Both the position numbers and the translations under genes were made by a program. Source: Tritrichomonas musculus (taxonomy: Eukaryota; Parabasalia; Tritrichomonadida; Tritrichomonadidae). From it: a DNA stretch of 64,000 nt. The stretch lies in NCBI GenBank assembly GCA_039105265.1, contig JAPFFF010000022.1:2170001-2234000 (forward strand). The letters are read 5' to 3'. Position 1 is the stretch's first letter. Each line of letters opens with the position of its first letter. Shown piece by piece: positions 29,601 through 38,539 of this stretch. The notes beneath the pieces are model-generated. The model had not been told where the DNA came from. It saw only the letters and a list, made by a program, of their open reading frames with translations, and did not search any database.

Positions 29601-32600
29601 GTGTAAGAGTACTGAATCTGATATATCGATTCCAGATGATAGTAATGAAGCTGTATCATTGAACTCATGCGTCAACATATGTAAGACATTTCGTGATACC
29701 ATTAAGGGTCCATTAGAGTTGTTATCGTATAAGATTCAAGAGGTTGAATCCAATCAACCATCTACTAGCGGAGATAGTGAATTCGATACCGTCGATGGTT
29801 ATCCCACATATTACGTTAAACATAATGATATCACCACATACGAACCAACATCAACTGATTCAGTTCAAGATCCAGTCATCATCATGAAGATATCATTACC
29901 AAGTGAACTCAAGAGTAGGTTTACTACAACGGTTGATGTGTTCAAGATTCATATGCGAAATCTATTGATATTGGATTGGCAAGGGAATGTATTGAACGAT
30001 TTCATCATATCATTCGATAACGGCAAATTCATATGTCCAGAGTTGACTCATAACAAAGCTCGTGATTGCTACACATACTCGACTCGTGAACGTAATGATC
30101 CAGAGATCATGTTCGACAAAGACCTTAACATAGAACCATACTCATGGTATCTCAATGGTGACATGACCATTCATAACTTACTGAATGATGACTCATTGGT
30201 ATCACGTAAACCAGTTATCAAATGCGATATCATCGATGCGAAGAACGCGCTGAGATTACAAGAATCTGATGTCTACTATTTCTATCGTCCGTCAATGATC
30301 ACTTATGATGAACATGTTAAGTACATGGATACATTCGGAGACGAGATATTGGAGTATGAATGTGAGTGTTATAAGATGATTTATAAGATTCCATCAACGT
30401 ATGAGATACCAACTAATCTGACATTCAAGTTCACTGAATACTGTTTCGGTAATAAATGGTCGTTAACGTGGGATGGTAATAAATGGATCGGTGATGATAT
30501 TCAAGGTCGATTCCAGAGTAAGATCATCAGTAAGTGTCAGAAACGTGATCCAAAACCAGATAACTATGGTTCAACTGGTTGTATCATAGCTGTTAAACGA
30601 GATACATTGAATAGTAGAGCGATTCGTGAAACAAACTCGAAAGGTCTAGCATATTCGTTACTTCGTACATGTATGCGTGATGATGGTGGTGTATACAAAC
30701 CGTATATCAAGTTCAAAGATGGTTCTGTCGTTAACGGATCTGATTATTCATTGAGTATTGGTTTCACATCAGCTGATTCATCAGTCAAGTTGGATGGATA
30801 TGATCTCGCTTCAGTATCATGTACTATTGGTAATTATTCGACATCGAAGTTGAATATCAGTGATATCGAACAGTTATATCTCGATCTGGTTCTACCTGGA
30901 CAAGAACTCGTTAATCGATTGTCTTTCACGATTGATGGTGATGAAGTTCATCGCAGTGGTTCCAACGACAATGGTTACGTTGATTTGAAAGGTGCATTGG
31001 ATACAGTCGATAGAGTTGGTTATGTATGGACTAAGCGATCGAAGAATGACACTGGTCGTGATATCACTTTATATCTACGTCATGACTATACTGATCCAAT
31101 TGATGAAGTCAACTGGGATCCATCAACGAATGCGTTCGAGTATATCATTAAACAACAGTTCTATGAAGTATCACCGAATCCGAACGCATCTACGACACTA
31201 TATACTGATTTCAACATTACATCATCGAAGATCATCACGGCTGATAATATAACAACAATGAGATCGGATTTGAATCTAGTGACGAACAACGTTGATGTAG
31301 TATCATACGACGTCAAAGAGGTGAAGAGTAAAGTCGATGCACTTAGTTCAGAAATGGTTGATCAACAATCGAAGACCAAGTATCTACAGAAAGAGGTTGA
31401 CAAGATCGATATGAAAGCTAATGTTGGTATCGCGTTCGGTGTAGCTGGATGTGTTATAGGTGCTACTGGATTGGGTGTCGCTGGTAAAGCGTTGTCGTTC
31501 GCATCGAAAGGTGTTGCTAATACTGTCGGTCGTGAGTTGGTGAATACTGTTACGAAGGTTAGTGATGTTGGTGCTGATGTCGTTACAGACATGGCTGGTA
31601 AGTTGGTTGATGAGTTACCGGATATTGGTGCTGATATATTCTTCGGTGATATGGTTTCAGTACCAGTTAGTCGAATGATGAAATCGCGAACGGTGTTATC
31701 GAATACAGATAAACTGAATAAGATAATCGAATGGTGTGATCAAGAGTACGTACCAGTTGAAGATATGACGTTCACTGATGAACTAGATGATCCATCTAAA
31801 GTTGCTATGACGTTGACATCAACGATGGATATGTGTAAACGATTCAGACATACGATGAAACCGATGATCAAGACACTAGCACAGACAATGCAGTTATCGA
31901 GAGATGATGTAATTGATATTGTTGGTAAGATTGATGGTATAGACAAGAACGTCAAACTCGTTGCGGAAGATATTATCACTGATGGATCGATTAGAGTTAA
32001 ACTCATGGTAAGAACAATAAGTGAGTTCAATGATGTTGATTATGATGAACAGTATGTTTCATTAACGATCGCTAATGGTGCCATATCTGAATATAATGGT
32101 ACGGATACATTTCCATCAGCTACAATGGATGACTCTTCAACACAGATCACTATATTGAATCCACAACACGTTCAAGTCACTGGTATCACGATTAAAGAGA
32201 ACACATTGATCAGACACTTGGAGTTCACTACTAACGATATAGCGTATACGTGTGATGTAGATGCGTTACAAAAGAAGATAGATTCATTACATGATCAACT
32301 CGAACAGAATGATAAGTCATTGGCTACTACACTAAATGAGTTTCCGACTGTAGATGAAGTTAACACAGCGTTGGATACAGTTAAGAATGAATCTGATATC
32401 AAATATCGAAACAAAAATGATTTGATATATAAAGATGCTGTCGATGTACCATTTGAAAATGTACAAGATAGTTCGGGATCATGGGAGGTCAAAATCAAAT
32501 TGATTAGTGGAATTCGCCTTGTTGGAACAATATCAAATAACGATGGTTTTGTAAAAGAGTTTGATTATTTGTTTGATTATAATGGTGTTATTACTGATGA

Positions 32601-33327
32601 TGGAGATGTTAATGTCGCTTTTGAAATCGACGGAACCACTTATTACTTAACTTATTATAAAAGTGATAGTAATGGTCTGTGCTTTTATATCGATAACGGG
32701 GAAGACTATTTCGATACCAAATTAATATCAGCGGAAAGAATATTGAAACAAGATAAAATAGCATTGATAAGTGAGATTCCTGAACCTGTTGATTTGACCA
32801 ATTATGCTACTATGAGTGATCTCGATGGATATGCGTTGAAGAGTGAGTTACCAAACATTGATGTTAGCAATGTCAGAGCATATGACGATCTATCATACTG
32901 TTCTACTGATAAGACATCGTTGACGATAGGTGTTACTGGAACTTTAAAATTGCCATCGATTCTCCCTTTCATGGAAGGTGCACATATTGTAGTCGATGCC
33001 GTATTTGATGATGGTACTGAACATCTTGACTTCATATTCAAAACCAATTCCAGTACCAGTGATACGCATACAATGATTTACAACGTGAATGGAACTGAAG
33101 CTGTAATTAGATATCAAGACTATACGATAAACTGGAATAACAGTACTGGTGAGTTCACTATCAAAGGTTTCATGAAACATAAAGGTAAGAACCCATCTGA
33201 ATATAGAAATTTACGTGCCGATACCGGTGATCATCATGATTCGTTGGCGTTGAATAGCCAAATCGAACAACTATGGAGTTACATCACAGCGTTAGAAACA
33301 CGATTAGCTGCACTCGAATCGAAGTAA
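26647..33327 (+). CDS. Giant fibre or tail-like protein of N, about 2,226 aa
   Basis: Has two diverged copies of one large module. Copy 1 (about residues 60-390) has ESDQLYLYKPSLIT, HTWSLIWDGHSW and TQQFYEVKPDP. Copy 2 (about 1,195-1,560) has ESDVYYFYRPSMIT, NKWSLTWDGNKW and KQQFYEVSPNP. Each is followed by a Gly/Ala helical stretch and a W/C-containing block (LIDWCKS; IIEWCDQ). The end has fibre-type repeats (VDLTNYATMSDLDGYALKSE) as in M's fibre, and a short C-terminal coil. I prefer the ATG at 26,647 over one 12 bp upstream. It probably forms a surface spike for attachment. Confidence 0.7.
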   Translation: MITPLAVRAMALKDRGYKIKVRDDELKITKDSKVDDVRINCIYTKNEIDELIKNTKSEINDNSLFELRESDQLYLYKPSLITQSSKYYEMIWNIDPNYEIPLQLEFEFKDYLFGHTWSLIWDGHSWTGNNVVNLSFSKQSTVRNNNGSPAIVVRHNDYIAKWIRCFVDTVKDSDNYATILSQYVTNWRVMYADGTIINVSDDNVKLGESPHYDNIDVQQFGVKVSNDVSSKNMLYVLADININGFVTPLKWDLNITTPINLHYLNTRDNNPVIESFTYIREVKHSNKSIPEENTNNDIHIYIEKEYFEQKPDTADETYNPFDIMITQQFYEVKPDPRNCTTITTDNNIYSSKIIWADNIMTMRRDLNVVGGTVDVLAYDYSVLRAIINGIQEQLRLQAAYNEYIDSIRKGLAIASDIITILSGAVNMVKDLSTLSMTGENMNINTYRTEDFTFPGMGGPNDDYPGGKQPISGKFLLDMDTSAAGQVLKRFIPTQTEIPAATSSLTATDLVLNAMNSLTQIGTTTTTLIAGGLTLDRVPEMIDGVRVIQQSIQTITDSVRELRRRWREHRDNTIVDHTVENTDEMELDDLDVETPVTRLTHDTTTNAGSGFGDHNLESLSDLTDEELLALNSSDVHVDQIGNDLILITRVTTGEVVYIRRRDHVQSITTPERIRFNSRRRVDTTSTWSYDGRTALEIEQMLLTDRILFENTHPELQFVRNSDVDTGVDWTEVRDSSGRTVAIIDVTMLTRTSVDSDGISIHNHGSSVNVNSDGIHVNDDTRELIANEYNVVVVNHELTPTDDADVVIPGTTNTLGDIEQMDWFQRHRLANEINGLRFRDSRSELGSTNNDDYTEVVYKNNVIGVIDRRHINQVTINDNQITLTNPDNQLTLTDHDIQWMRDHDEQHRSTLRGFISNINNRLEEINMDMEWLLDHPSLTDRYVVCRGSRILVPIVDAVLYIPRSIRKASAYSLEGESNISLQPLIDWCKSTESDISIPDDSNEAVSLNSCVNICKTFRDTIKGPLELLSYKIQEVESNQPSTSGDSEFDTVDGYPTYYVKHNDITTYEPTSTDSVQDPVIIMKISLPSELKSRFTTTVDVFKIHMRNLLILDWQGNVLNDFIISFDNGKFICPELTHNKARDCYTYSTRERNDPEIMFDKDLNIEPYSWYLNGDMTIHNLLNDDSLVSRKPVIKCDIIDAKNALRLQESDVYYFYRPSMITYDEHVKYMDTFGDEILEYECECYKMIYKIPSTYEIPTNLTFKFTEYCFGNKWSLTWDGNKWIGDDIQGRFQSKIISKCQKRDPKPDNYGSTGCIIAVKRDTLNSRAIRETNSKGLAYSLLRTCMRDDGGVYKPYIKFKDGSVVNGSDYSLSIGFTSADSSVKLDGYDLASVSCTIGNYSTSKLNISDIEQLYLDLVLPGQELVNRLSFTIDGDEVHRSGSNDNGYVDLKGALDTVDRVGYVWTKRSKNDTGRDITLYLRHDYTDPIDEVNWDPSTNAFEYIIKQQFYEVSPNPNASTTLYTDFNITSSKIITADNITTMRSDLNLVTNNVDVVSYDVKEVKSKVDALSSEMVDQQSKTKYLQKEVDKIDMKANVGIAFGVAGCVIGATGLGVAGKALSFASKGVANTVGRELVNTVTKVSDVGADVVTDMAGKLVDELPDIGADIFFGDMVSVPVSRMMKSRTVLSNTDKLNKIIEWCDQEYVPVEDMTFTDELDDPSKVAMTLTSTMDMCKRFRHTMKPMIKTLAQTMQLSRDDVIDIVGKIDGIDKNVKLVAEDIITDGSIRVKLMVRTISEFNDVDYDEQYVSLTIANGAISEYNGTDTFPSATMDDSSTQITILNPQHVQVTGITIKENTLIRHLEFTTNDIAYTCDVDALQKKIDSLHDQLEQNDKSLATTLNEFPTVDEVNTALDTVKNESDIKYRNKNDLIYKDAVDVPFENVQDSSGSWEVKIKLISGIRLVGTISNNDGFVKEFDYLFDYNGVITDDGDVNVAFEIDGTTYYLTYYKSDSNGLCFYIDNGEDYFDTKLISAERILKQDKIALISEIPEPVDLTNYATMSDLDGYALKSELPNIDVSNVRAYDDLSYCSTDKTSLTIGVTGTLKLPSILPFMEGAHIVVDAVFDDGTEHLDFIFKTNSSTSDTHTMIYNVNGTEAVIRYQDYTINWNNSTGEFTIKGFMKHKGKNPSEYRNLRADTGDHHDSLALNSQIEQLWSYITALETRLAALESK
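29160..29186. repeat. Double hairpin inside the giant fibre gene
   Basis: Stems TTCGC-GAA-GCGAA and TTGGTT-C-AACCAA with one base between. It is read in-frame as part of DSRSELGSTN. The stems differ from those in R and M but the layout is the same. Confidence 0.5.
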
Positions 33328-33385
33328 ACCAAAAATAGATGAATCGTTATTTTTGATCCCCGAAACTCCACCGATTCGCTATAGC

Positions 33386-33913
33386 TCATACGACTACATA
33401 CTTCAGACATAAGTGATATACATTGACGAGATCGTTGAACTCTTTGTTATAGACTTGTTTGAAGTCAGTGACTATCTCACCAGACTCAGTAACGATCTTA
33501 ATAGCATCGATCTTCTGTATTGGTGATACTTTCGCGACACAACATCCAGGATTATCATCAGTGTATATCTCAACATCACCACCTGTAACTGATTTGATGA
33601 TTGATGCTAGATCTTGTTGTGGAACGATGATAGTATGTTTACTGATGAGATTACTGATGAGAGCTTTATCTTGATCGAGTAGTATCTTCGCGTATGTTTC
33701 TAGAATGAGTGATCGGACATCAACTTTCTCTAACTCCGTTGATGGTGCATCGTTAAGTGTAATATCACGAGTGATGACTATATCTTCTTTACCATCATCA
33801 CGCTTATTGATGAAGATGTTGTTATTGATATTGTTATTGGATTGCGATGCTGATGTCGGTTCGAGTGAAACATTTGCATTGACTCCAGTGTTGAGTGACC
33901 TCTTCTTAATCAT
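33386..33913 (-). CDS. 175-aa CC-motif protein of N
   Basis: The N-terminal half is Asn-rich and disordered. The C-terminal domain has YTDDNPGCCVAKVSPIQKID then AIKIVTESGEIVTDFKQVYN, aligned with the 190-aa protein of R, 215-aa of M and 191-aa of P (EEPGCCVASVAKL, ITKDGKSEELKY). It is one of the genes shared by both families, so part of the core set. The function is unknown. The gene lies tail to tail with the fibre gene. Confidence 0.7.
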   Translation of the reverse strand: MIKKRSLNTGVNANVSLEPTSASQSNNNINNNIFINKRDDGKEDIVITRDITLNDAPSTELEKVDVRSLILETYAKILLDQDKALISNLISKHTIIVPQQDLASIIKSVTGGDVEIYTDDNPGCCVAKVSPIQKIDAIKIVTESGEIVTDFKQVYNKEFNDLVNVYHLCLKYVVV

Positions 33914-33946
33914 TTATATTACAGTAAAATACATGGAATTGACTGT

Positions 33947-34135
33947 TTAATACGAGTTAACATCATCTTTATAGAGTATCAACTGTTTAGCATTGACACA
34001 TCTACATGACTGATCAACCGCTACTAGATTCTCTTTCTTATGAGTCGCTGGATGACGATATTCGGGTTTAGTTATTGGTGGAGTCGGAGTCGTGTGTTGG
34101 CGATAACTCATTACTTGAACTGATTTACCGGACAT
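33947..34135 (-). CDS. 62-aa protein of N, unknown
   Basis: A small protein with a Pro/Thr-rich middle (TTPTPPITKPEYRHP) and a C.C pair (QSCRCVNAKQ). The leader TTTATTTTTCATTAA before the ATG is the standard box of the window, which supports a real gene. By position it might stand for the small 76/77-aa genes of R and M, but no sequence match is clear. Confidence 0.5.
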   Translation of the reverse strand: MSGKSVQVMSYRQHTTPTPPITKPEYRHPATHKKENLVAVDQSCRCVNAKQLILYKDDVNSY

Positions 34136-34190
34136 TTAATGAAAAATAAACAAACCATTCGATTTAGATGATTATGGATGAGTTCATAAA

Positions 34191-34535
34191 CGATCAGAAT
34201 CACTCATGAATCAATCGTTTGGTTAGGGGGTTAACTCTAACACAATATGTACCATGTTTAGTAACCATGTCGATTTCGATACTATTTATATCCATTTTCG
34301 ATACATTTCGACCATCATAACACGTTCGCTATAATCATTGTCATACTAGTTTGCATCTATTGTTTTATCATGAAACCGAATATGATTTACGAACCATTGA
34401 AAGTCAACAATGATCTCTAATTCGACTGTAAATGGTTTATTTTTTGATCGAAATCGGCTTGGTTACTAAACATGGTACATATTGTGTTAGAGTTAACCCC
34501 CTAACCAAACGATTGATTCATGAGTGATTCTGATC
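34191..34535. repeat. Inverted repeat pair c/d, emptied twin of the 329-aa cassette
   Basis: Copy c (34,191-34,330, plus) and copy d (34,446-34,535, inverted) repeat the flanks of the 329-aa gene but enclose only about 115 bp. That remnant has a 16-codon open frame (34,370-34,420) that is not similar to the 329-aa protein. Outer borders match those of a/b, including the TGGTTTATTTTT edge. The arrangement suggests an internally deleted derivative or a second, different cassette. Confidence 0.75.
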
Positions 34536-34611
34536 GTTTATGAGTGACTATGAACGATATATTTCATGATTGAATCTGATCGAAACCAAAAACAACTGAC
34601 CGTAATTTCAT

Positions 34612-36146
34612 TTAACGACTAACGACATCATACTGTCCGATTTCAATAACGGGCGGCATACCATTTGGTTGAACATGAATGGATATGACAGTATCTTGTA
34701 ACAATCCCATAATTGGAGGTGGTTTTGGACTGATAGAAGCGTAATAACTATCTTCTGGAAGATCACAAACGATTTCATAAGTGATTGGAGTGTTACTGGT
34801 TTGACCTTGTTGGAATGTGTTATCGGTTTCAGTTGGAAGTCCGATAAAGAATGAAGTAATATCGTAACTAAAGTGTCTGCGTGGTACATTAGGATCTTCA
34901 TCTTCAGTTTTGACATACATCAATGATTGAACCACCTCTTTGTTGAACCCTGTTTGTTCTCCGTTAACGTTCATAGCGTTCTGACATAGTTCGATGAACA
35001 TTGGATCGGTACCATCAGTCGCAAATGGAATAGTTGGAACGACTCCATAACCACCGCATCGTAACTGGAAGTTCGTAAACTTAGGGTTCTTGAATACAGT
35101 GTGATGAGTTGAATCTAATGGGAATAAGAAGAAGATTGAATCGACAAATCTTGGAGTAATGGTTTGAGTGGTTGATCCATGACCGGTACCGAGACTCTTA
35201 CTCATAGTCGTGAATGTCAATATCTGAGTTGGAAAGATGAGTTCTTGTTGAGTGTATCGTTGAACGAGTGATTGATATATATCATTATCGATACCAAAGT
35301 TGGGGATGACACTATAACTGCCAACAATCTCGTAATTACGTTCGACTGTGATTCTACGAGCTGCAGCTTTTAGTCTTGGTGACGCATGATCAGTAAACAT
35401 AAACGCTGGATCACCAATTTGAACAAATTCAGATGTAATCGGTTCCATTTGAAACTCTTTATAGACACCAATATCAGCAATCAACTCTTTAGATGGACCA
35501 ACTGGACACCAAACCAAACCCTGTGTACCGAACATTACTTTGAGTTCGAATTTACCAGCGAATGCAGGTAGATACTTGATGTTACTTAATGGTAAGAATC
35601 GTCGTAAATCGATCTTCAATGGTATGGTAACTTCATACCCGATATGTTCTACATCAAGTGGTACAAACGCACCACAATGAGCTAAATCGAATTTACGATT
35701 ATATATATCTTTATGACGAACTTTAGAGTAGATATCAGATCGTTTTGAAGCTTCATTAGCGCCACATGCTGTTAAGAATGACTCTTCTGGACCAAAGTTT
35801 TAAGTGTATATGGAGATACCATTAGAGAGGATCTCATATTTTTCGACTGAATCCATAGCGTCTTTGAATCCAACCCATAATGTGTTAAATTTATGACCAT
35901 TTACACCTGTTAGTGGATCACTAATTGGTTCATTCATGTTTATCGTAATCTTCATCTGCGCTTTGATGAATCCGTTATAGATATCAGCTGTGTTATCACA
36001 TGTCGGACTGATAATGAATGTCGTGAATGATCCAGCATGAATAGGTGCTGATGGACTGTACGAAGCTTGCGCATCGATAACGTACTTCTTATTAGTGTCT
36101 GACATGGCTATAGCATTATCGACTATATCGAAATAACTAGCCACTT
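34612..36146 (-). pseudogene. Second capsid-like gene of N, main part (broken)
   Basis: The reading resembles a diverged major capsid: HAGSFTTFIISPTCDNTADI, then a GFIKAQMKI strand, then NTLWVGFKDAMDSVEKYEIL, which parallel the N capsid's THSGHTISQIEKGFINA and NRIFIGFKDAVEFIEDC. Further on come KFELKVMFGTQGLVW and a C-terminal HVQPNGMPPVIEIG. About 500 codons are here. The 5' end is cut away by scrap P and there is about one further break. It points to a second shell component or an old duplicate of the capsid gene. Confidence 0.6.
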
Positions 36147-36249
36147 GTCAAGTATAGTATCATCATGATATAATTAAAAAATCAAATTATTTGAATTTTG
36201 AAAAATGTTAAATCAAAAAAAAATAATTCAGGTTTTTTATTTCATTGAA

Positions 36250-36756
36250 ATGACAGAATTAATAGAGATATTGAAACATGTTGATGCAATCCGTCATTTG
36301 TTAACGATATTGATTGCTAAATCAGATGATAATGAAGCTTTCAGGAACCTTGTGAATAACGTTTCATTTGACAATGACAATAATGATTCATCATCAGATG
36401 ATGAAAATCTACCCCATTTCTCTGAACAAAATAGTTTATTGAATGATATAACACCAAAAAGTGATAAACCAAAGCGCTCCATATTCAATTCATCAAAGTT
36501 CTTAAACACTCATGAACGTGAATTAGTTATACAGTTCCTTGATGAAGAACGAATGAATGAAATTAATAAGTTGCCAGCACATAAACAAGCATCATACACA
36601 AAACTATTAATCAAAAAGCATTTAAACATAGATATATCAACGTACATGGTTAACAAGATTCTCACATTGAAAAGGCAACAGACTCATGACAATGATGACA
36701 ATGATAACAATAACAATAATAACAATAACAATCAAAGAAGACCACAATTGATTTGA
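36250..36756 (+). CDS. 168-aa protein of P with Asn-rich tail
   Basis: Starts MTELIEILKHVDAIRHLLTI, followed by an acidic Asp/Asn/Ser stretch, then a helical domain (NTHERELVIQFLDEERMNEI, then YTKLLIKKHLNIDISTYMVN) and a tail of Asp and Asn. The helical domain matches the partial gene at the right edge of the window (63,834), so M has it too. It may be a small helix-turn-helix-like DNA-binding domain. The ATG at 36,250 is chosen because the preceding TTTTTATTTCATTGAA box is standard; an earlier ATG lacks it. Confidence 0.6.
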   Translation: MTELIEILKHVDAIRHLLTILIAKSDDNEAFRNLVNNVSFDNDNNDSSSDDENLPHFSEQNSLLNDITPKSDKPKRSIFNSSKFLNTHERELVIQFLDEERMNEINKLPAHKQASYTKLLIKKHLNIDISTYMVNKILTLKRQQTHDNDDNDNNNNNNNNNQRRPQLI

Positions 36757-36793
36757 ATTCATTGAATCTTTTGAAGTTTTATTTTTGGTTTAA

Positions 36794-37039
36794 ATGAATA
36801 GTGCACTTAATGGTTTGAGTTGTGATTCTTCAGCTTTACACGCTCAGTTTAGAAGGGTAAAGGATAAGATATTCAATGAATGCATGAATTCTGAAGATGA
36901 TGCATTAAACGGAAAGTTTGATAAGATGATTCACATATTGTCGATATATAAACAACTATTTAATGATATTGAATCGATTAAAATACAATTAAGAGCTATT
37001 GATGAACGTATCAAATCAGCTGAACAGATGACTTTGTAA
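36794..37039 (+). CDS. 81-aa coiled-coil protein of P, unknown
   Basis: A mostly helical protein: SALHAQFRRVKDKIFNE, then FDKMIHILSIYKQLFNDIES and IKIQLRAIDERIKSAEQ. It starts after GTTTTATTTTTGGTTTAA. No homologue elsewhere in the window. The 41-bp repeat that follows it is shared with the gap after the HNH gene. Confidence 0.5.
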   Translation: MNSALNGLSCDSSALHAQFRRVKDKIFNECMNSEDDALNGKFDKMIHILSIYKQLFNDIESIKIQLRAIDERIKSAEQMTL

Positions 37040-37040
37040 A

Positions 37041-37081
37041 TGAATCATTGAATGACTCATCATTGATGTTGTTTTATTTTT
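37041..37081 (+). promoter_or_regulatory. 41-bp intergenic repeat with T-rich box, copy 1
   Basis: Repeated at 37,751-37,791 with one difference. It contains GAATCATTGAATGACTCATC and ends GTTGTTTTATTTTT. Both copies stand directly between two same-strand genes, so they probably carry the end signal of one gene and the promoter of the next. Confidence 0.6.
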
Positions 37082-37107
37082 GATTTTAATTTTTGATTTT
37101 CATTAAA

Positions 37108-37749
37108 ATGAGTCAACCAGTTGAACAAGCTAACAATGAATCAGTTGTTGAATTTGTTCCTTTGCTCAACTTTGAAGCTGATTATGAAATATTAAATCAA
37201 TACCCTTTCACCATTAGGAAGAAATCAAATAAAAGAGTATTGAAAGAAAGTGTCAATAAACTTAGTGGATATATAGATGTTAATTTGAATCAAAAAATAT
37301 ATTTGAAACATCGATTAATAGCTCTTCAATTCCTTCCAAATGATGACCCAATTAATAATGATGTCATTGACCATATCAATCATGATAAAACTGATAACCA
37401 TTTGAATAACCTTAGATGGTGTTCATCGTCAGCCAATCAATATAATAAATCTAATTATAAAAGTGTTCAATATGAATTCATTGATGATATACCTAATGAT
37501 TCAATGATGATTGATTTCTATGAAACAAAGACTGCAAGAAGAGAGTTTGAATCAAATAAATACTATTATTATCATGATGAAACCAATAATGAAGACATAT
37601 TTTATGGAAGAATCACTGATAATGTTTATAAAGTTCTTCATCATAATATAGCATATTCAGGAAATGAATATGTCAATCTTCGTGATATCAATAATAAAGT
37701 AGTTGGTTTGATGATTAACAAATTCAAACATCAACATGATTTACTTTAA
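37108..37749 (+). CDS. HNH homing-endonuclease-like protein (213 aa)
   Basis: The N-terminal region (LLNFEADYEI...YPFTIRKKS) has the look of a NUMOD-type DNA-binding part. The HNH core is VIDHINHDKTDNHLNNLRWC at about residues 92-111, typical of HNH_3-type nucleases. The C-terminal half (about 100 aa) is extra and ends with NLRDINNKVVGLMINKFKHQ. A shorter relative is in M at 49,168. Free-standing HNH genes often spread by cutting alleles that lack them. The start at 37,108 follows GATTTTCATTAAA. Confidence 0.75.
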   Translation: MSQPVEQANNESVVEFVPLLNFEADYEILNQYPFTIRKKSNKRVLKESVNKLSGYIDVNLNQKIYLKHRLIALQFLPNDDPINNDVIDHINHDKTDNHLNNLRWCSSSANQYNKSNYKSVQYEFIDDIPNDSMMIDFYETKTARREFESNKYYYYHDETNNEDIFYGRITDNVYKVLHHNIAYSGNEYVNLRDINNKVVGLMINKFKHQHDLL

Positions 37750-37750
37750 T

Positions 37751-37791
37751 TGAATCATTGAATGACTCATCATTAATGTTGTTTTATTTTT
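37751..37791 (+). promoter_or_regulatory. 41-bp intergenic repeat with T-rich box, copy 2
   Basis: Second copy of 37,041-37,081, just before the ATG at 37,798 (TTATTTTTATTCAAATG). Confidence 0.6.
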
Positions 37792-37797
37792 ATTCAA

Positions 37798-38373
37798 ATG
37801 TCTTTAAACCGTGCACGTATTCTTTCCAGTGAAAATGATGCATCAGTTAAGCAGGAACAATCAACCAGTATTAATATAAACATCAAACCAAAGCAACCAC
37901 AACCAGTTGAATATCCATCAGTACAACCATTACCACAATCATCTCAAGCCACAAATTTTACTTTACCTCAGATGAGTGGAGTATATCAATCACAGCTTCC
38001 AACAAACAGCGTTTCCCTAGAAAGGGGTATAAGTGATATAGGAGCTGATATAACAGAACTTGAAACCAAAAACAAATTCCTTGAGATATTGTTGTCAATC
38101 TATGAAACAAATCCAATAAAAGTCAATGATTTATTGATTTGTCATTCAAATACATTAATGGAACTCATCAAATTACTAACACAAGCAGATAAAGTTGAAT
38201 TGATTGTCAATGATGATTGTGCGTGTAATGGTTGCGTTTCTCGTTCCAAATATCTTTTGATTGATAGGATTTTGGTGTACAAAAATAATGAATCAAATGA
38301 CTTGAAATACAAATATAATAGCATTTATACCGAACTCATTAGACACAACATTTCATTAAAAACATGTATTTAA
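37798..38373 (+). CDS. 191-aa CC/CNGC-motif protein of P
   Basis: Counterpart of R's 190-aa and M's 215-aa genes. It starts MSLNRARILSSENDASVKQ, has a Pro/Gln-rich stretch, then the coil ELETKNKFLEILLSIYE, then the domain with DDCACNGCVSRSKYLLIDRI where the others have EPGCCV or SGCTGCV. The cysteine pattern CACNGC is richer than in R. Spacing to the 43-aa gene downstream is 10 bp. Role unknown, likely structural. Confidence 0.75.
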   Translation: MSLNRARILSSENDASVKQEQSTSININIKPKQPQPVEYPSVQPLPQSSQATNFTLPQMSGVYQSQLPTNSVSLERGISDIGADITELETKNKFLEILLSIYETNPIKVNDLLICHSNTLMELIKLLTQADKVELIVNDDCACNGCVSRSKYLLIDRILVYKNNESNDLKYKYNSIYTELIRHNISLKTCI

Positions 38374-38383
38374 AAACTAATAA

Positions 38384-38515
38384 ATGATATATGAAATATT
38401 AGTGGTTTCATTATTAACAGGTTTATTTTTAGTGAAGCTTGTTGAAGTATCATTAATGATACCAGACAAAGAACCAGAACTCAGTGAAGAGATAAGAACA
38501 AAAATGTATTCATGA
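38384..38515 (+). CDS. 43-aa membrane microprotein of P
   Basis: Homologue of the 43-aa genes of R and M, of the same length. Hydrophobic helix (EILVVSLLTGLFLVKLVEVS), then tail PDKEPELSEEIRTKMYS. Located between the CC-motif gene and the ATPase gene as in the other two elements. Confidence 0.75.
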   Translation: MIYEILVVSLLTGLFLVKLVEVSLMIPDKEPELSEEIRTKMYS

Positions 38516-38539
38516 AGAGCTTTAACGAAAACTAAAGAA

